NCBI RefSeq assembly: GCF_018448785.1 | Contig: NZ_JAHCLU010000002.1 | Coordinates: 62,001 to 126,000, forward strand | Length of the DNA stretch: 64,000 nt | Direction: 5' to 3' | Source of the DNA: Halomonas jincaotanensis | GTDB taxonomy: Bacteria > Pseudomonadota > Gammaproteobacteria > Pseudomonadales > Halomonadaceae | Part shown: positions 24,674 to 36,800 of the stretch, piece by piece | Numbering within the stretch: position 1 is the stretch's first letter | Layout of the letters: each line of letters opens with the position of its first letter | Made by a program: the position numbers and the translations under genes | The notes under the pieces: model-generated | The model's input: the letters and a program-made list of their open reading frames with translations, nothing else | Database searches by the model: none | What the model was told of the DNA's origin: nothing

Positions 24674-25606
24674 TCATGCGAAGGGCAATCCCAACAGGGC
24701 TTTCAGGTGCGCCTCTGCACTGCGCCCCAGCGATTCCAGGTGATAGCCACCCTCGAGAACCGACACCAGGCGGTTATCGGCATACAGCGTCGCGATTTCC
24801 ATGGCGAGATGGGTGATCCAATAGAAGTCTTCGTACTCCAGGCATAGATCGGCCATGACGTCTTCCCGATGGGCATCGAAGCCCGCCGACACCAGCACGA
24901 TATCCGGCTTGAAGGCATGTAGGGCCGGCAACCAGTCATCTTCGATGGCGCGTCGGAAGGCCGTGCTATCGGTACCGGCAGGGAGCGGGGTGTTGACCAC
25001 GTTGTGCCACTCGCTGCGCAGATAGCGCCAAGGATAAAAGGGATATTGGAAACTGGTGCAGACCAGCACGTCGGGGTCGTCCTTGAAAATATCGATGGTG
25101 CCATTGCATTGATGGACATCGAAATCGAGGATGGCGACACGTCGCGCGCCGTATTTTGCGCGGGCATGCGCCGCTCCGACTGCTATGTTGTTGAGGAAGC
25201 AGAATCCCATGGCATCGGTTGCCTCGGCATGATGACCGGGCGGACGTACGGCGCAGAAGACATTGTCGGCCTGGTGTCGGAACACTTGATCCACGCCGCG
25301 AATCACGGCGCCCGCGGCCATGCGAGCGACCTGTAGACTATGCGGATTCATTATCGTGTCACTGTCGAGTGCGACGATCCCCGTATCGGGCACGCATTTC
25401 TCGAGAGCACGCAGATGGCGCAACGGATGGACGCGGCCGAGTTCTTCTTCGCGGGCTTCACGGGCTTCGGATTGCATGGTCTGTTGAAGTACGCCGGCAA
25501 GCGCCAGGCGTCGACTGATCGCGTCCAACCGCAAAGGGCTCTCGGGATGATCCGGTCCCATGTGATGAAGGTGGCAATCGGGGTGAGTAATGTAGCCGGT
25601 GATCAT
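24674..25606 (-). CDS. Histone deacetylase-family amidohydrolase
   Basis: A 310-residue Zn-dependent deacetylase. Catalytic features are PPGHHA (122-127, two His), DFDVHQ (ligands Asp163, His165), AGFDAH (Asp244) and the transition-state Tyr in EGGY (Tyr288). The family removes acetyl groups from lysine or polyamines. DVHQCNGT has Gln-Cys where most bacterial members have His-Gly, like the HQGNG of class IV enzymes. ATG 25606 with TCTGGAG upstream was chosen; the open 25-codon extension is not family-like. It is divergent from a protein acetyltransferase gene, so protein lysine deacetylation is an attractive role, but polyamine substrates are not excluded. Confidence 0.88.
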   Translation of the reverse strand: MITGYITHPDCHLHHMGPDHPESPLRLDAISRRLALAGVLQQTMQSEAREAREEELGRVHPLRHLRALEKCVPDTGIVALDSDTIMNPHSLQVARMAAGAVIRGVDQVFRHQADNVFCAVRPPGHHAEATDAMGFCFLNNIAVGAAHARAKYGARRVAILDFDVHQCNGTIDIFKDDPDVLVCTSFQYPFYPWRYLRSEWHNVVNTPLPAGTDSTAFRRAIEDDWLPALHAFKPDIVLVSAGFDAHREDVMADLCLEYEDFYWITHLAMEIATLYADNRLVSVLEGGYHLESLGRSAEAHLKALLGLPFA

Positions 25607-25711
25607 GCGTGTGCTCCAGAGTGACTGGCACCACCATAGTCGTCGCCGTCCCTTGCACGACACTGACAATAGGTCGTACATAGAGCATAGCCCTCATGCC
25701 ATCCACCCAAC

Positions 25712-28471
25712 GTGGAGAATGCCTTGAGTACTCGTTTCCTTGATCATTTCTTCAAACCCCGCACCATCGCGGTGATCGGTGCCTCCGCGAAGCCTCACTC
25801 GCTGGGTGGGCTCGTCATCCGCAACCTGCAGGAAGGCGGCTTTCCCGGTGTCCTGTGGGCTGTAAACCCCAAAGGGTACAAAAGTGTCTTTGACGTCCCC
25901 TGCGTCAAGCGGGTGTCGCACCTACCGTCGCCGCCCGACTTGGCAGTCATCTGCTCGCCCGTCTCGACGGTGCCGGGACGCATCGCGCGCCTGGGACGTT
26001 TCGGTGTCAAGGCGGCTCTGGTGCTTTCCGGCGGACCGCATCTTGATGATGAGCTGGACGGCAAGGGGTCGATACGTAGCCGGATGCTTAGCGCTGCACG
26101 CAATTCCGGCATCCGGGTGCTTGGCCCGGAATGCATGGGCCTGATCGTGCCGGGCAACAAGCTTAACGCCTCCTACGCCAACCGCTCCGTCAAGGTGGGG
26201 CGTGTGGCCTACCTCGGCCAGTCGGGAATGCTCGGCACCGCCATGATTGATTGGGCCGCAGGACGGGGCATCGGGTTCTCCCACCTGATTACGGTGGGCG
26301 ACAGCGTCGATGTCATGCTGCCCGATCTGATCGATTACATCAGCCAATTTTCGCCTACCCAGGCCTTGCTGCTGCACCTGGAGCGTATTCTCGATGCCCA
26401 GCATTTCATGACAGCATTGCGCGATGCCTCGCGCAATCGCCTGGTGTTGGCCATCAAGAGTGGGCGTACCGCGGAATCCGATCTGACCGGCTTGCCGCCG
26501 ACCCCTGGCATTGCCAATCGAGACCAGCTCTTCGATGCCGCCTTTGCTCGGGCCGGGGTGGTTCGGGTCAATGACTCCGATGAGTTATTCGATGCGCTCG
26601 AGACGCTGTCGCGCATGAAGCCACTGCGCGGTGATCGCCTGGCCATCGTGTCCAATGGCCTCGGGCCGGCGCTGCTTGCCATCGACAAGCTGATCAGCAC
26701 CGGTGGGCGTCTCGCGGTCTTTAATGAGCAGACCTACCGCGCCTTGCTCGATGCGAATGTCGACATGAGTCGTCCAGGAGACAACCCGGTGGACCTCGGA
26801 GGCAACGCAACGCCGGAAACCCTGGTGGATACCCTGGAGATCGTTGCTGCCGATCCGGGCGTGGATGCGGTACTGGTCGTGCATGCGCCGACTCGCATGG
26901 CACCATCGAAAACTACGGCTCAGGCAATCGTCGCCAACCGCAAGCGCTTTCGGCGCAATCTGCTGACCAGCTGGATGGGGCTCGAGGAGGCCATTTCGGC
27001 TCGCCACGAATGCAACCTGGCTGGAATCCCGACCTATATTTCACCGGAGCAGGCGGTGAAAGCCTTCATGCACATGGTCGTCTATCAGCGAGTTCAGGTG
27101 CTGCTTCAGGAAACCCCGCCGAGCCTTCCGTTTACTACCACTCCTGACATCCGCGCTCGCTGCCGTACGCTGATCGAGGAGGCGAAGGCGGCGGGGCGGG
27201 AGTATCTATGGCATCACGAAACAGCTCAGGTAATCGAGGCCTACGGCATCACCGTGGCGCCCAGTCGCTACGTGACCGATGTTCAGGAAGGCAGGCACGC
27301 CGCACTGGCGTTCGATGGCGCCATGGCGCTCAAGGTGGTTCACGAAGGCAATTCCCGCCCCTTTCGTTACCGCAACCACCCCCACAGGATATCCGCCGGC
27401 CTGCTTCAGGATTTGACGACGCCCGAGGAAGTCGCCTTGGGGGTGTCACGTTTGGCCGCCAATGTGAGCGAAAAGTATCCCTCATTTGGTGTCCACGAGT
27501 ACTGTCTGCAGCCCATGCAGCGTGGTATGCATTCCATGCAGCTCTGCGCTGGCATCACGCGAGATCCCATCTTCGGTCCGGTGGTCGTCTTTGGCATCGG
27601 GGGTTACAAGGCCAATATCCTGGCCGATCGGCAGGTGGCGCTCCCTCCGCTGAATATGCACCTGGCTCGGGACTTGGCGAGGCGCACTCATGCCGCACGG
27701 CTGATTCAAGAGCATTCCAGCGATCCCGAGCGCGATATGGAGCGGGTTTGCCAACTGCTGGTCAAGTTGTCGCAGATGGCCAGTGATCTTCTTGAGCTTC
27801 GCGGCCTCGAGCTCAATCCGCTCATGCTTAACCGCGACGGCATGGTGGCACTGGATTTCGCCATGGATCTCGGGCCGCCGGCGCGCTTCGCGATCATGCC
27901 CTATCCGGAAGAACTGAGAGAATGGGTCACGCTCAAGAACGGCTGGGATGTGGAAATTCGCCCAATCCGGGCCGAGGATGCACCGCTCATCACCCGCTTT
28001 CATACCCACCTGTCCGAGCAAAGCATCCGCTTTCGCTACTTTCACAACAAGGCTGACCTGACTCAGCGCGACCTGTCGAACCTCTCCCACATCAATTATG
28101 ACCGCCAGATGGCCTTCATTGCCGAACGTATTTCCGATGCTGGCGAGAAAGAAATGCTCGGTGTCGTGAGGGTCTGGAATGACCCTGATAATATCCGCAC
28201 CGAGTTCTCCGTCATCATCCGCGACGACCTGCAAGGGCTTGGCATTGGCACGCTTCTGATGAAGAAGATGATCTGCTATTGCAAGAGTGTTGGCACCCTG
28301 GAAATGATCGGCAAGATCATGGTCGATAACCATCCCATGCGCTCATTGGTGAAACGCCTGGGATTTCGATTGCACTACAACATGGAAGAGGAGGTGGTAG
28401 ACGCCGTGCTGCGGCTCAACGAGCCCACAAGCGAGTGGCAGCGCCATCGCCTGGAAAGCCTACCCGACTGA
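25712..28471 (+). CDS. Pat/YfiQ-type protein lysine acetyltransferase (acyl-CoA synthetase-like domain + GNAT)
   Basis: A 919-residue fusion. Residues 1-700 resemble ADP-forming acetyl-CoA synthetase: a CoA-binding Rossmann domain (IAVIGASAKPHSLGG), a succinyl-CoA-ligase-like domain (LGQSGMLGTAMIDWAAGRG) and an ATP-grasp part. Residues about 745-905 are a GNAT domain (VIIRDDLQGLGIGTLLMKKMI). This is the layout of E. coli YfiQ/PatZ and Salmonella Pat, which acetylate and inactivate acetyl-CoA synthetase and other proteins. The usual phospho-His region of active ligases is not evident, as in Pat. The start is GTG 25712 or, better, TTG 25724, which has GGAG 6-9 nt upstream. Only 105 bp separate it from the divergent deacetylase. 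Confidence 0.88.
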   Translation: MENALSTRFLDHFFKPRTIAVIGASAKPHSLGGLVIRNLQEGGFPGVLWAVNPKGYKSVFDVPCVKRVSHLPSPPDLAVICSPVSTVPGRIARLGRFGVKAALVLSGGPHLDDELDGKGSIRSRMLSAARNSGIRVLGPECMGLIVPGNKLNASYANRSVKVGRVAYLGQSGMLGTAMIDWAAGRGIGFSHLITVGDSVDVMLPDLIDYISQFSPTQALLLHLERILDAQHFMTALRDASRNRLVLAIKSGRTAESDLTGLPPTPGIANRDQLFDAAFARAGVVRVNDSDELFDALETLSRMKPLRGDRLAIVSNGLGPALLAIDKLISTGGRLAVFNEQTYRALLDANVDMSRPGDNPVDLGGNATPETLVDTLEIVAADPGVDAVLVVHAPTRMAPSKTTAQAIVANRKRFRRNLLTSWMGLEEAISARHECNLAGIPTYISPEQAVKAFMHMVVYQRVQVLLQETPPSLPFTTTPDIRARCRTLIEEAKAAGREYLWHHETAQVIEAYGITVAPSRYVTDVQEGRHAALAFDGAMALKVVHEGNSRPFRYRNHPHRISAGLLQDLTTPEEVALGVSRLAANVSEKYPSFGVHEYCLQPMQRGMHSMQLCAGITRDPIFGPVVVFGIGGYKANILADRQVALPPLNMHLARDLARRTHAARLIQEHSSDPERDMERVCQLLVKLSQMASDLLELRGLELNPLMLNRDGMVALDFAMDLGPPARFAIMPYPEELREWVTLKNGWDVEIRPIRAEDAPLITRFHTHLSEQSIRFRYFHNKADLTQRDLSNLSHINYDRQMAFIAERISDAGEKEMLGVVRVWNDPDNIRTEFSVIIRDDLQGLGIGTLLMKKMICYCKSVGTLEMIGKIMVDNHPMRSLVKRLGFRLHYNMEEEVVDAVLRLNEPTSEWQRHRLESLPD

Positions 28472-28536
28472 GCCGTTGATCAGACTGCCCCCGATTACCG
28501 GAAGCAGTCACGTCCAGTTACAACCAGGGAAGAAGT

Positions 28537-29178
28537 TCAAGGCGCCATGCGGAAATGGCGCCAGGTAACGTCACGCAGCTCGTAGCGGATGCGATCGTGC
28601 AAGCGGCTGGGCTGGCCTTGCCAGAACTCGATCATGTGGGGAATGACGCGGTACCCACCCCAATGGATAGGGCGCGGAATCTCCTGACCTTTATAAGCGC
28701 GCTCGAAACGCCGCTCGCGCTCCTCGATCCAGGTGCGGTTGGGAATCAACACGCTCTGCGTGGCAATCCAGGCGCTCAGCTGACTGGAGCGTGGCCGGCT
28801 GGCGAAATAGGCATCCGACTCGCTGTCGCTGATTCGTTCGACACGCCCCTCGAGGCGCACCTGCCGAGACACCGAGGGCCACCAGAACACCAGAGCCGCG
28901 TGGGGAACATTAGTGAGTTCGCTGCCTTTGTGACTATGGTAGTTGGTGTAGAAAACGAGCCCACGTTGATCGAGCCCCTTGAGCAGTACCACTCGGGCGT
29001 GGGGAAGTCCCTGGCTATCCACGGTCGCCAGGGTCATGGCGTTGGCGTCGATACCCTCGGTTTCCAGTGCCAGGGTCAACCATTCATCAAACAATGCCAT
29101 GGGGTCGTCAATGGCCTGGTCTTCATCCAGTCGACCGCCTTCGTAGTCGCGGCGAATATCGGCGATGTTGCGTGTCAT
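28537..29178 (-). CDS. pdxH: Pyridoxine/pyridoxamine 5'-phosphate oxidase
   Basis: A 213-residue FMN enzyme forming pyridoxal 5'-phosphate. It has MTLATVDSQGLPHARVVLLKGLD, FYTNYHSHKGSEL, SRPRSSQLSAWIATQSVLI, and the C-terminal WGGYRVIPHMIEFWQGQPSRLHDR and WRHFRMAP, all close to E. coli PdxH. ATG 29178 is preferred because GTGGAGATCAAC gives a good ribosome site; a 13-codon upstream extension exists. A perfect TTGACA lies upstream (about 29243-29248) but without a convincing -10. It converges on the acetyltransferase gene. Confidence 0.94.
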   Translation of the reverse strand: MTRNIADIRRDYEGGRLDEDQAIDDPMALFDEWLTLALETEGIDANAMTLATVDSQGLPHARVVLLKGLDQRGLVFYTNYHSHKGSELTNVPHAALVFWWPSVSRQVRLEGRVERISDSESDAYFASRPRSSQLSAWIATQSVLIPNRTWIEERERRFERAYKGQEIPRPIHWGGYRVIPHMIEFWQGQPSRLHDRIRYELRDVTWRHFRMAP

Positions 29179-29255
29179 GTTGATCTCCACGGATTGAGTG
29201 TCGTGTTCGCCGCTCACAGCGTCGAGCTAACTATCTTATTGTCAACCTGCAGTTA

Positions 29256-30767
<1,512 letters not shown>

Positions 30768-30884
30768 TGCCCCGCCTTATCGTGATGATTCGGGGGATCA
30801 TCCTGCCATGTCGCGCCCTTTGGCTTAAGCCTTTCCGTGACCTTTGCTAGGATGAAGGTCCATCCGATGGTCATGAGGTGCCCC

Positions 30885-31478
30885 ATGAATCAGCCGAATC
30901 GTAACGATGTGGATTTCCGGGCACTGATGGATGACGTGCGTCCCATCGACAGCGTCCGCAATCGCGCAGACCCGGGCCGCCCGCGACTCGCGCCCAGCGA
31001 GTCACAGTTGGCTCGGCGCGAGAGTGCCGCGGCCGAGACGGACGGATACGATTTCCTTTCCGATGATTTCGTGGATCTGGTACCTCCCTTCGATCCACTG
31101 GCGTATCGCCGCGACGGCATCCAGCAGGGCGTCCTGGACCGCTTGCGCCATGGGGGCTACGACGCCCAATCCCGCCTCCACTTGCTGCGACGTCCCCTGG
31201 AGGAGTGTCGTCGGCTTCTCGCTCCCTTCATCCACGAAGCCTATGCCCATGACCTGCGATCAGTAATGATCGTGCATGGCCGCGGACGCGAGATCGATAG
31301 CGCGCCCAACGTGCTTCGCTCTTACCTGGCGAAATGGCTGGCTCAATTTGATGAGGTCCAGGCCTATGTCTCGGCCGAGCAGGGCGATGGTGGCCTCGGT
31401 GCAACCTGGGTGATGCTGCGCAAGAGCGAACGCGCCAAGGCGGCAAACCGGGAGCGCCAGCAGAAGAGGCGCGGCTGA
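30885..31478 (+). CDS. smrA: DNA endonuclease SmrA (Smr domain)
   Basis: A 197-residue protein with a C-terminal Smr domain (about 95-185). It shows LHLLRRPLEECRRLLAPFI, VMIVHGRGREID (the HGxG motif) and LRSYLAKWLAQFDEVQAYVSA. Stand-alone Smr proteins nick DNA or RNA. The N-terminal part (VDFRALMDDVRPI) matches SmrA. ATG 30885 with GAGGTG upstream is preferred to upstream in-frame starts. It is divergent from the GGCT-like gene. Confidence 0.85.
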   Translation: MNQPNRNDVDFRALMDDVRPIDSVRNRADPGRPRLAPSESQLARRESAAAETDGYDFLSDDFVDLVPPFDPLAYRRDGIQQGVLDRLRHGGYDAQSRLHLLRRPLEECRRLLAPFIHEAYAHDLRSVMIVHGRGREIDSAPNVLRSYLAKWLAQFDEVQAYVSAEQGDGGLGATWVMLRKSERAKAANRERQQKRRG

Positions 31479-31482
31479 CGAC

Positions 31483-32055
31483 TCAGGATCGGCGCTTCTC
31501 GCGCAGGCGACGCTCGAAGAGCGCCTCGCCGACATCGACCGCCGGCTGGTAGCTGACGCTGAAGGCGCCGAGTGCGCGCATGGCGTCCTCGAGACGCTGG
31601 TCCTCGCGTAGTGCCAGCGCATCGAACCCGCATCGCGTCATGTAGTAGAGCTGGTCGACCAGCACATCACCGATGGCACGGATCTCGCCGGAATAGCCGT
31701 AGCGCTGCCTGAGCAGCCGTGCCAGCGTGTAGCCGCGACCATCGGTAAAGGCAGGAAAATCGATGGCGATCAACGGCGCCGCCGCGAGGATGGCGGCCAG
31801 CTCAGGCGTTACTTCGGTTTCGCTGGAAAGCCATGGCGCCAGCCCCCGGTCGTCTGCCTGCTTGCGCCAAAGGGCAAGTGGCACGATGACCGGCCGGCGC
31901 TCGGGCAGCGCCTCCTCGATTCGCGACAGGGCCCACTCGTCCTGTTCCGGCTGGCCCATCTTGATCAAGGTGTCGACATGATGGAGCTGCTGGTCGGCCG
32001 TGAGCGGATCGGATGAGCTTTCTTCAGGCGTATGTTCAGGCTTGGTTTCAGGCAT
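31483..32055 (-). CDS. DUF934 family protein
   Basis: A 190-residue DUF934 protein, the standard companion of hemoprotein sulfite reductase. Typical segments are RRPVIVPLALWRKQADD, LIAIDFPAFTDGRGYTLARLLRQRYGYSGEIRAIGDVLVDQLYYMTRCGFDALAL and YQPAVDVGEALFERR. It overlaps the cysI stop by 8 bp. The family probably assists sulfite reduction, for instance as an electron-transfer or assembly factor, but no activity is established. ATG 32055 is the coupled start; a longer open frame is inside cysI and was rejected. Confidence 0.88.
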   Translation of the reverse strand: MPETKPEHTPEESSSDPLTADQQLHHVDTLIKMGQPEQDEWALSRIEEALPERRPVIVPLALWRKQADDRGLAPWLSSETEVTPELAAILAAAPLIAIDFPAFTDGRGYTLARLLRQRYGYSGEIRAIGDVLVDQLYYMTRCGFDALALREDQRLEDAMRALGAFSVSYQPAVDVGEALFERRLREKRRS

Positions 32056-33700
32056 AGACCCGCTCCTTGAAAGGCTTGTGGCCGATGCGCCGGTAAGTGT
32101 CGAGGAAGCGTTCATCTTCATGGCGCTGTTCCACATAGACCTGCAGCACCTTGTCGATCACCTCCGGAACATCCTCGCGGAAAAATGAGGGGCCAAGGAT
32201 CTTGCCGAGCGACGCATCGTCGGTCGAGTTGCCACCCAGCGAGACCTGGTAATATTCTTCGCCCTTCTTGTCGACACCCAGAATGCCGATGTGGCCGACG
32301 TGGTGGTGACCGCAGGCGTTCATGCAGCCGGAGATATTCAGGTCCAGCGGGCCGAGATCGTAGAGGAAATCAAGATCCTCGAAGCGCTCCTGGAGTGCCT
32401 GGGCGATGGGAATCGAGACCGCATTGGCCAGGCTGCAGAAATCCCCACCCGGGCAGCAGATGATGTCACTCAGGGTGCCCACGGTGGGATTGGCCATGCC
32501 GTGTGTCTCAAGCGCTTGCCAGAGCGCCTCGAGTTCATCCACCGGCACATCGGACAGCACCAGGTTCTGCTCGTGGGTCACGCGGCACTCGCCGAAACTG
32601 AATTGCTCGGCGAGATCCGCCACGGCTTCCAGTTGATCGGCCGTCACGTCGCCGGGCGCATGCTCGCGGCGCTTGAGTGACAGCGTCACCGCCTTGTAGC
32701 CCGTCACCTTGTGATCCGTCACGTTGTTGGTGACGAAGCGCGAGAAGGCACGGTTGTCGATACGCAGGCGCTCGAACGCCTCGATCGCGCTGTCGGCCAC
32801 CGGCCGGCGCGGCGGCTCCGGGAAATGCTGACGAGCATCTTCCACGGCCTCGGCTGTCAGGGTCTGGGTACCCTCCTTGAGATGCGCCCACTCGGCCTCG
32901 ACACGCCGCCGGAATTCGTCGATACCCAGCGCCTTGACCAGAATCTTGATGCGCGCCTTGAACTTGTTATCGCGGCGGCCGAACTGGTTGTAGACCCTGA
33001 CGCAGGCCTCAAGATAGGTAAGCAGATGCTGCCAGGGCAGGTCGTCTCTCACCACATCGCCTATCATCGGGGTGCGACCCAGACCGCCTCCCGCCAGCAC
33101 CCTGACCTTGAGCTCGCCCTGGTCGTCGTACCACAGCCGCAGCCCGATATCATGGACCTGAATCGCCGCACGGTCCTCGGCCGCCCCGGAAACGGCGATC
33201 TTGAACTTGCGCGGCAGGAAGGCGAACTCCGGATGCAGGGTCGACCACTGGCGAATCAGCTCACACCATGGCCGCGGGTCTTCCACTTCATCCGCCGCAA
33301 TCCCCGCAAACTGGTCGCTGGTGGTATTACGGATGCAGTTGCCGCTGGTCTGAATGGCATGCATCTGCACTTCCGCCAGCTCGCCGAGAATCTGCGGCAC
33401 GTCTTCCAGAGCGGGCCAGTTGAGCTGCAGGTTCTGACGGGTCGTGAAGTGACCGTAACCGCGATCATAGCGACGCGTGATCGCCGCCAGGCGCCTGAGC
33501 TGGTGACTGCCGAGCATGCCGTAGGGGATGGCGATGCGCAGCATAGGCGCATACTTCTGGATATACAGGCCGTTTTGCAGGCGCAGGGGACGAAACTCGT
33601 CTTCGCCGAGTCGCCCCCCCAGGTAGCGATCCATCTGATCGCGGAATTGGACGACGCGCTCGTCCACGAGGGTCTGGTCGTAGGTGTCGTACCGATACAT
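32048..33700 (-). CDS. cysI: Nitrite/sulfite reductase hemoprotein (CysI-like)
   Basis: A 550-residue siroheme/[4Fe-4S] reductase that forms sulfide in assimilation. It has the duplicated SiR fold (TTRQNLQLNWPALEDVPQIL, VTHEQNLVLSDVPVDELEALW). The cluster-siroheme Cys ligands appear as CCPGGDFC and, after DLNISGC, MNACG. It resembles the ferredoxin-type enzymes paired with DUF934 rather than the flavoprotein-linked E. coli CysI. ATG 33700 follows CAGGAAACGCCCGA. An AT-rich upstream region has an inverted repeat that may be a CysB site. Confidence 0.9.
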   Translation of the reverse strand: MYRYDTYDQTLVDERVVQFRDQMDRYLGGRLGEDEFRPLRLQNGLYIQKYAPMLRIAIPYGMLGSHQLRRLAAITRRYDRGYGHFTTRQNLQLNWPALEDVPQILGELAEVQMHAIQTSGNCIRNTTSDQFAGIAADEVEDPRPWCELIRQWSTLHPEFAFLPRKFKIAVSGAAEDRAAIQVHDIGLRLWYDDQGELKVRVLAGGGLGRTPMIGDVVRDDLPWQHLLTYLEACVRVYNQFGRRDNKFKARIKILVKALGIDEFRRRVEAEWAHLKEGTQTLTAEAVEDARQHFPEPPRRPVADSAIEAFERLRIDNRAFSRFVTNNVTDHKVTGYKAVTLSLKRREHAPGDVTADQLEAVADLAEQFSFGECRVTHEQNLVLSDVPVDELEALWQALETHGMANPTVGTLSDIICCPGGDFCSLANAVSIPIAQALQERFEDLDFLYDLGPLDLNISGCMNACGHHHVGHIGILGVDKKGEEYYQVSLGGNSTDDASLGKILGPSFFREDVPEVIDKVLQVYVEQRHEDERFLDTYRRIGHKPFKERVYA

Positions 33701-33767
33701 TCGGGCGTTTCCTGCTGGTCGAAGCGGGTGAAGGAGACTGCCGTGATGGCAACATACTCCTCTTCCG

Positions 33768-33786
33768 TTATTCTATGAAAGAATAA
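33768..33786 (-). promoter_or_regulatory. Inverted repeat upstream of cysI (CysB-site candidate)
   Basis: TTATTC-tatgaaa-GAATAA, perfect 6-bp arms with a 7-bp spacer, lies 68 bp before the cysI start in an otherwise AT-rich stretch. TTATTC half-sites resemble those reported for CysB, the LysR-type regulator of cysteine biosynthesis. The assignment is tentative. Confidence 0.35.
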
Positions 33787-33869
33787 ATAATCATAAAATT
33801 TAATCAATGAGTTATTAGTTGCGAGCGCAATAAGTGAGGCGAGAAGGCCTGTGAGGGCCCTGTTGGCGG

Positions 33870-36800
33870 TCAGGCCGAGTCGTAGGACAGCACGGGCGCG
33901 AGCCAGCGCTCGAGCGTTTCCAACGACATCCCCTTGCGTTCTGCCAGCACCTCGACCTGGTCACGGGTGATCTTCCCGGTAGCGAAATACTTTGAACGCG
34001 GGTGGGAAAAGTACCAGCCCGCCACGGCCGCCGCGGGCCACATGGCGAAATTCTCGGTCAGCGTCAGGCCACTATGGGTTTCCGCCTCGAGCAGGCGGAA
34101 AAGGGTGGCCTTCTCGGTATGGTCCGGACAGGCCGGGTAGCCCGGGGCCGGCCGGATGCCCTGGTACTTCTCGTCAATCAGGTCAATGTTGTCGAGCTGC
34201 TCGTCGGGGACATAGCCCCAGAATTCCTTGCGCACTCGCTCGTGCAGGCGCTCGGCGAACGCCTCAGCCATGCGGTCGGTCAGCGATTGAACCAGGATGG
34301 CATTGTAGTCGTCACCGGCCGCCTTGTATTCCTCGGTCAGCGCTTCCACGCCATGGCCAGCCGTCACCGCAAAGCCACCGATCCAGTCCGGCTTGTCGCT
34401 TTCCTTGGGCGCGATGAAGTCGGCCAGGCTCTGGCAGACGCCGTCACGATTCTTGGTGGTCTGCTGGCGAATATGGTGCAATCGTTCGATAACCTGACGG
34501 CGCGATTCGTCAGAATAGACTTCGATGACATCATCGTCGACGCTATTGGCGGGCCATAGACCGATCACGCCGCGGGCCTGAATACGCTTCTCGGCGATCA
34601 TCTTGCGCAGCATCGACTGGGCATCGTCGAACAGGCTGCGCGCCGCCTCGCCGACTTTTTCATCGTCGAGAATCCGCGGGTATTTGCCGGAGAGCTGCCA
34701 GCTCATGAAGAAGGGCGTCCAGTCGATGCGTTCGATGAGCTCCTCGAGCGGGTAATCGTCGAACACCTCGAGACCGGTCATGGCAGGCCGAGGTGGTGTA
34801 TAGCCTGCCCAGTCCATCTCCGGCTTGCGCTCGCGGGCTTCTGGGTAGCTGAGGTTAGCGGCCTTGGGGCGACGTTTGGCGTTGCGCTCACGCACCTTCT
34901 CGTAGTCGGCGCGGATATCGGCGACGTAGGCGTCTTTCAGATCGGCGGAAAGCAGCTTGCCGGCCACGCCGACGGCGCGTGAGGCATCCGTGACATAGAT
35001 AACCGGATGCTCATAGCCCGGTTCGATCTTGACCGCGGTATGCGCCTTGGAGGTGGTGGCACCACCAATCAGTAGCGGCAGGGCGAAGCCTTGGCGCTGC
35101 ATTTCCTTGGCCACATGGACCATCTCGTCAAGCGAGGGGGTAATGAGTCCCGAAAGACCAATGATATCGGCGTTTTCCTCACGCGCGACGCGCAGGATCT
35201 TCTCGGCCGGGACCATGACCCCGAGGTCAATCACCTCGTAGTTATTGCACTGCAGGACGACGCCGACGATATTCTTGCCGATGTCGTGCACATCGCCTTT
35301 CACCGTGGCCATGACGATCTTGCCCTTGGCCTGGCTATCTTCCTGAGAAAGTTCGCGCTTCTCGGCTTCGATGTAAGGAATCAGGTAGGCCACCGCCTGT
35401 TTCATCACCCGTGCCGACTTGACAACCTGGGGCAGGAACATCTTGCCGGCGCCGAACAGGTCACCGACCACGTTCATACCATCCATGAGCGGACCTTCGA
35501 TCACCTCGATAGGCCGCGTCGCCCGTTGGCGGGCGAGCTCGGTGTCTTCCTCGATGTGAACGGTAATCCCCTTGACCAGCGCATGCTCGATGCGTTTTTC
35601 CACTTCCCAGGAACGCCACTCGAGGTCTTCCTTCTTCGCCGGGCCGCTACCGTCACCCTTGAACTTGTCGGCGATTTCTACCAAGTGCTCGGTACTGTCA
35701 CTGCGACGGTTGCGAACGACATCCTCGACGGCTTCGCGCAGTTCGGCCGGCAGGTCGTCGTAGACCGCCAATTGACCGGCGTTGACGATGCCCATGGTCA
35801 GCCCGGCGCGGATGGCATGATAGAGGAACACCGAGTGAATCGCCTCGCGCACCGGGTTGTTGCCCCGAAACGAGAACGAAACGTTGGAGACGCCGCCGGA
35901 GACCATGGCATGCGGCAGGTGCTCGCGGATCCAGCGGGTGGCCTCGATGAAGTCCACCGCGTAGTTGTCGTGTTCCTCGATGCCGGTGGCGATGGCGAAG
36001 ATGTTGGGATCGAAGATGATGTCCTCGGGCGGAAAATCGATCTCGTCGACCAGAATGCGGTAGGCCCGCTGGCAGATCTCGGTCTTGCGGGCGAAGGTGT
36101 CGGCCTGCCCCTGCTCGTCGAAGGCCATTACCACCACCGCGGCGCCGAAGCGGCGGCACTTGGTCGCCTGCTCGCGAAAGGCGTCCTCGCCCTCCTTCAT
36201 GGAGATGGAGTTGACCACCGCCTTGCCCTGGACGCACTTGAGGCCCGCCTCGATGATCTCCCACTTGGAGGAGTCGATCATGATGGGGACCCGGGCGATG
36301 TCGGGCTCGCCGGCGATCAGGTTGAGGAAGCGCACCATGGCCTCCTCGGACTCGAGCATGCCCTCATCCATATTGATATCGATGATCTGGGCGCCGTTCT
36401 CGACCTGCTCGAGCGCGACCTCGAGCGCCGTGGTGTAGTCCTCGTCGACGATCAGGCGCTTGAAGCGCGCCGAGCCGGTAACATTGGTGCGCTCGCCGAC
36501 GTTGACGAACAGCGAGTCGGCCTGAATATTGAAAGGCTCGAGGCCCGAGAGGCGACACGCGCGTGCCCGCTTCGGAACCCGACGCGGCGCAAGGCCTTCG
36601 ATCGCCGCATGAAGTGCCGCAATGTGCTCGGGCGTGGAGCCACAGCAGCCACCGATGATGTTGACCAGGCCGCTCGCGGCGAACTCGGCGACGATCGCCG
36701 CCATCTCCTCGGGGGTCTGGTCGTATTCGCCGAACTCGTTGGGCAGCCCGGCATTGGGGTGGGCCGACACGAAGGTGTCGGCCTTGCTGGAAAGCTCGTT

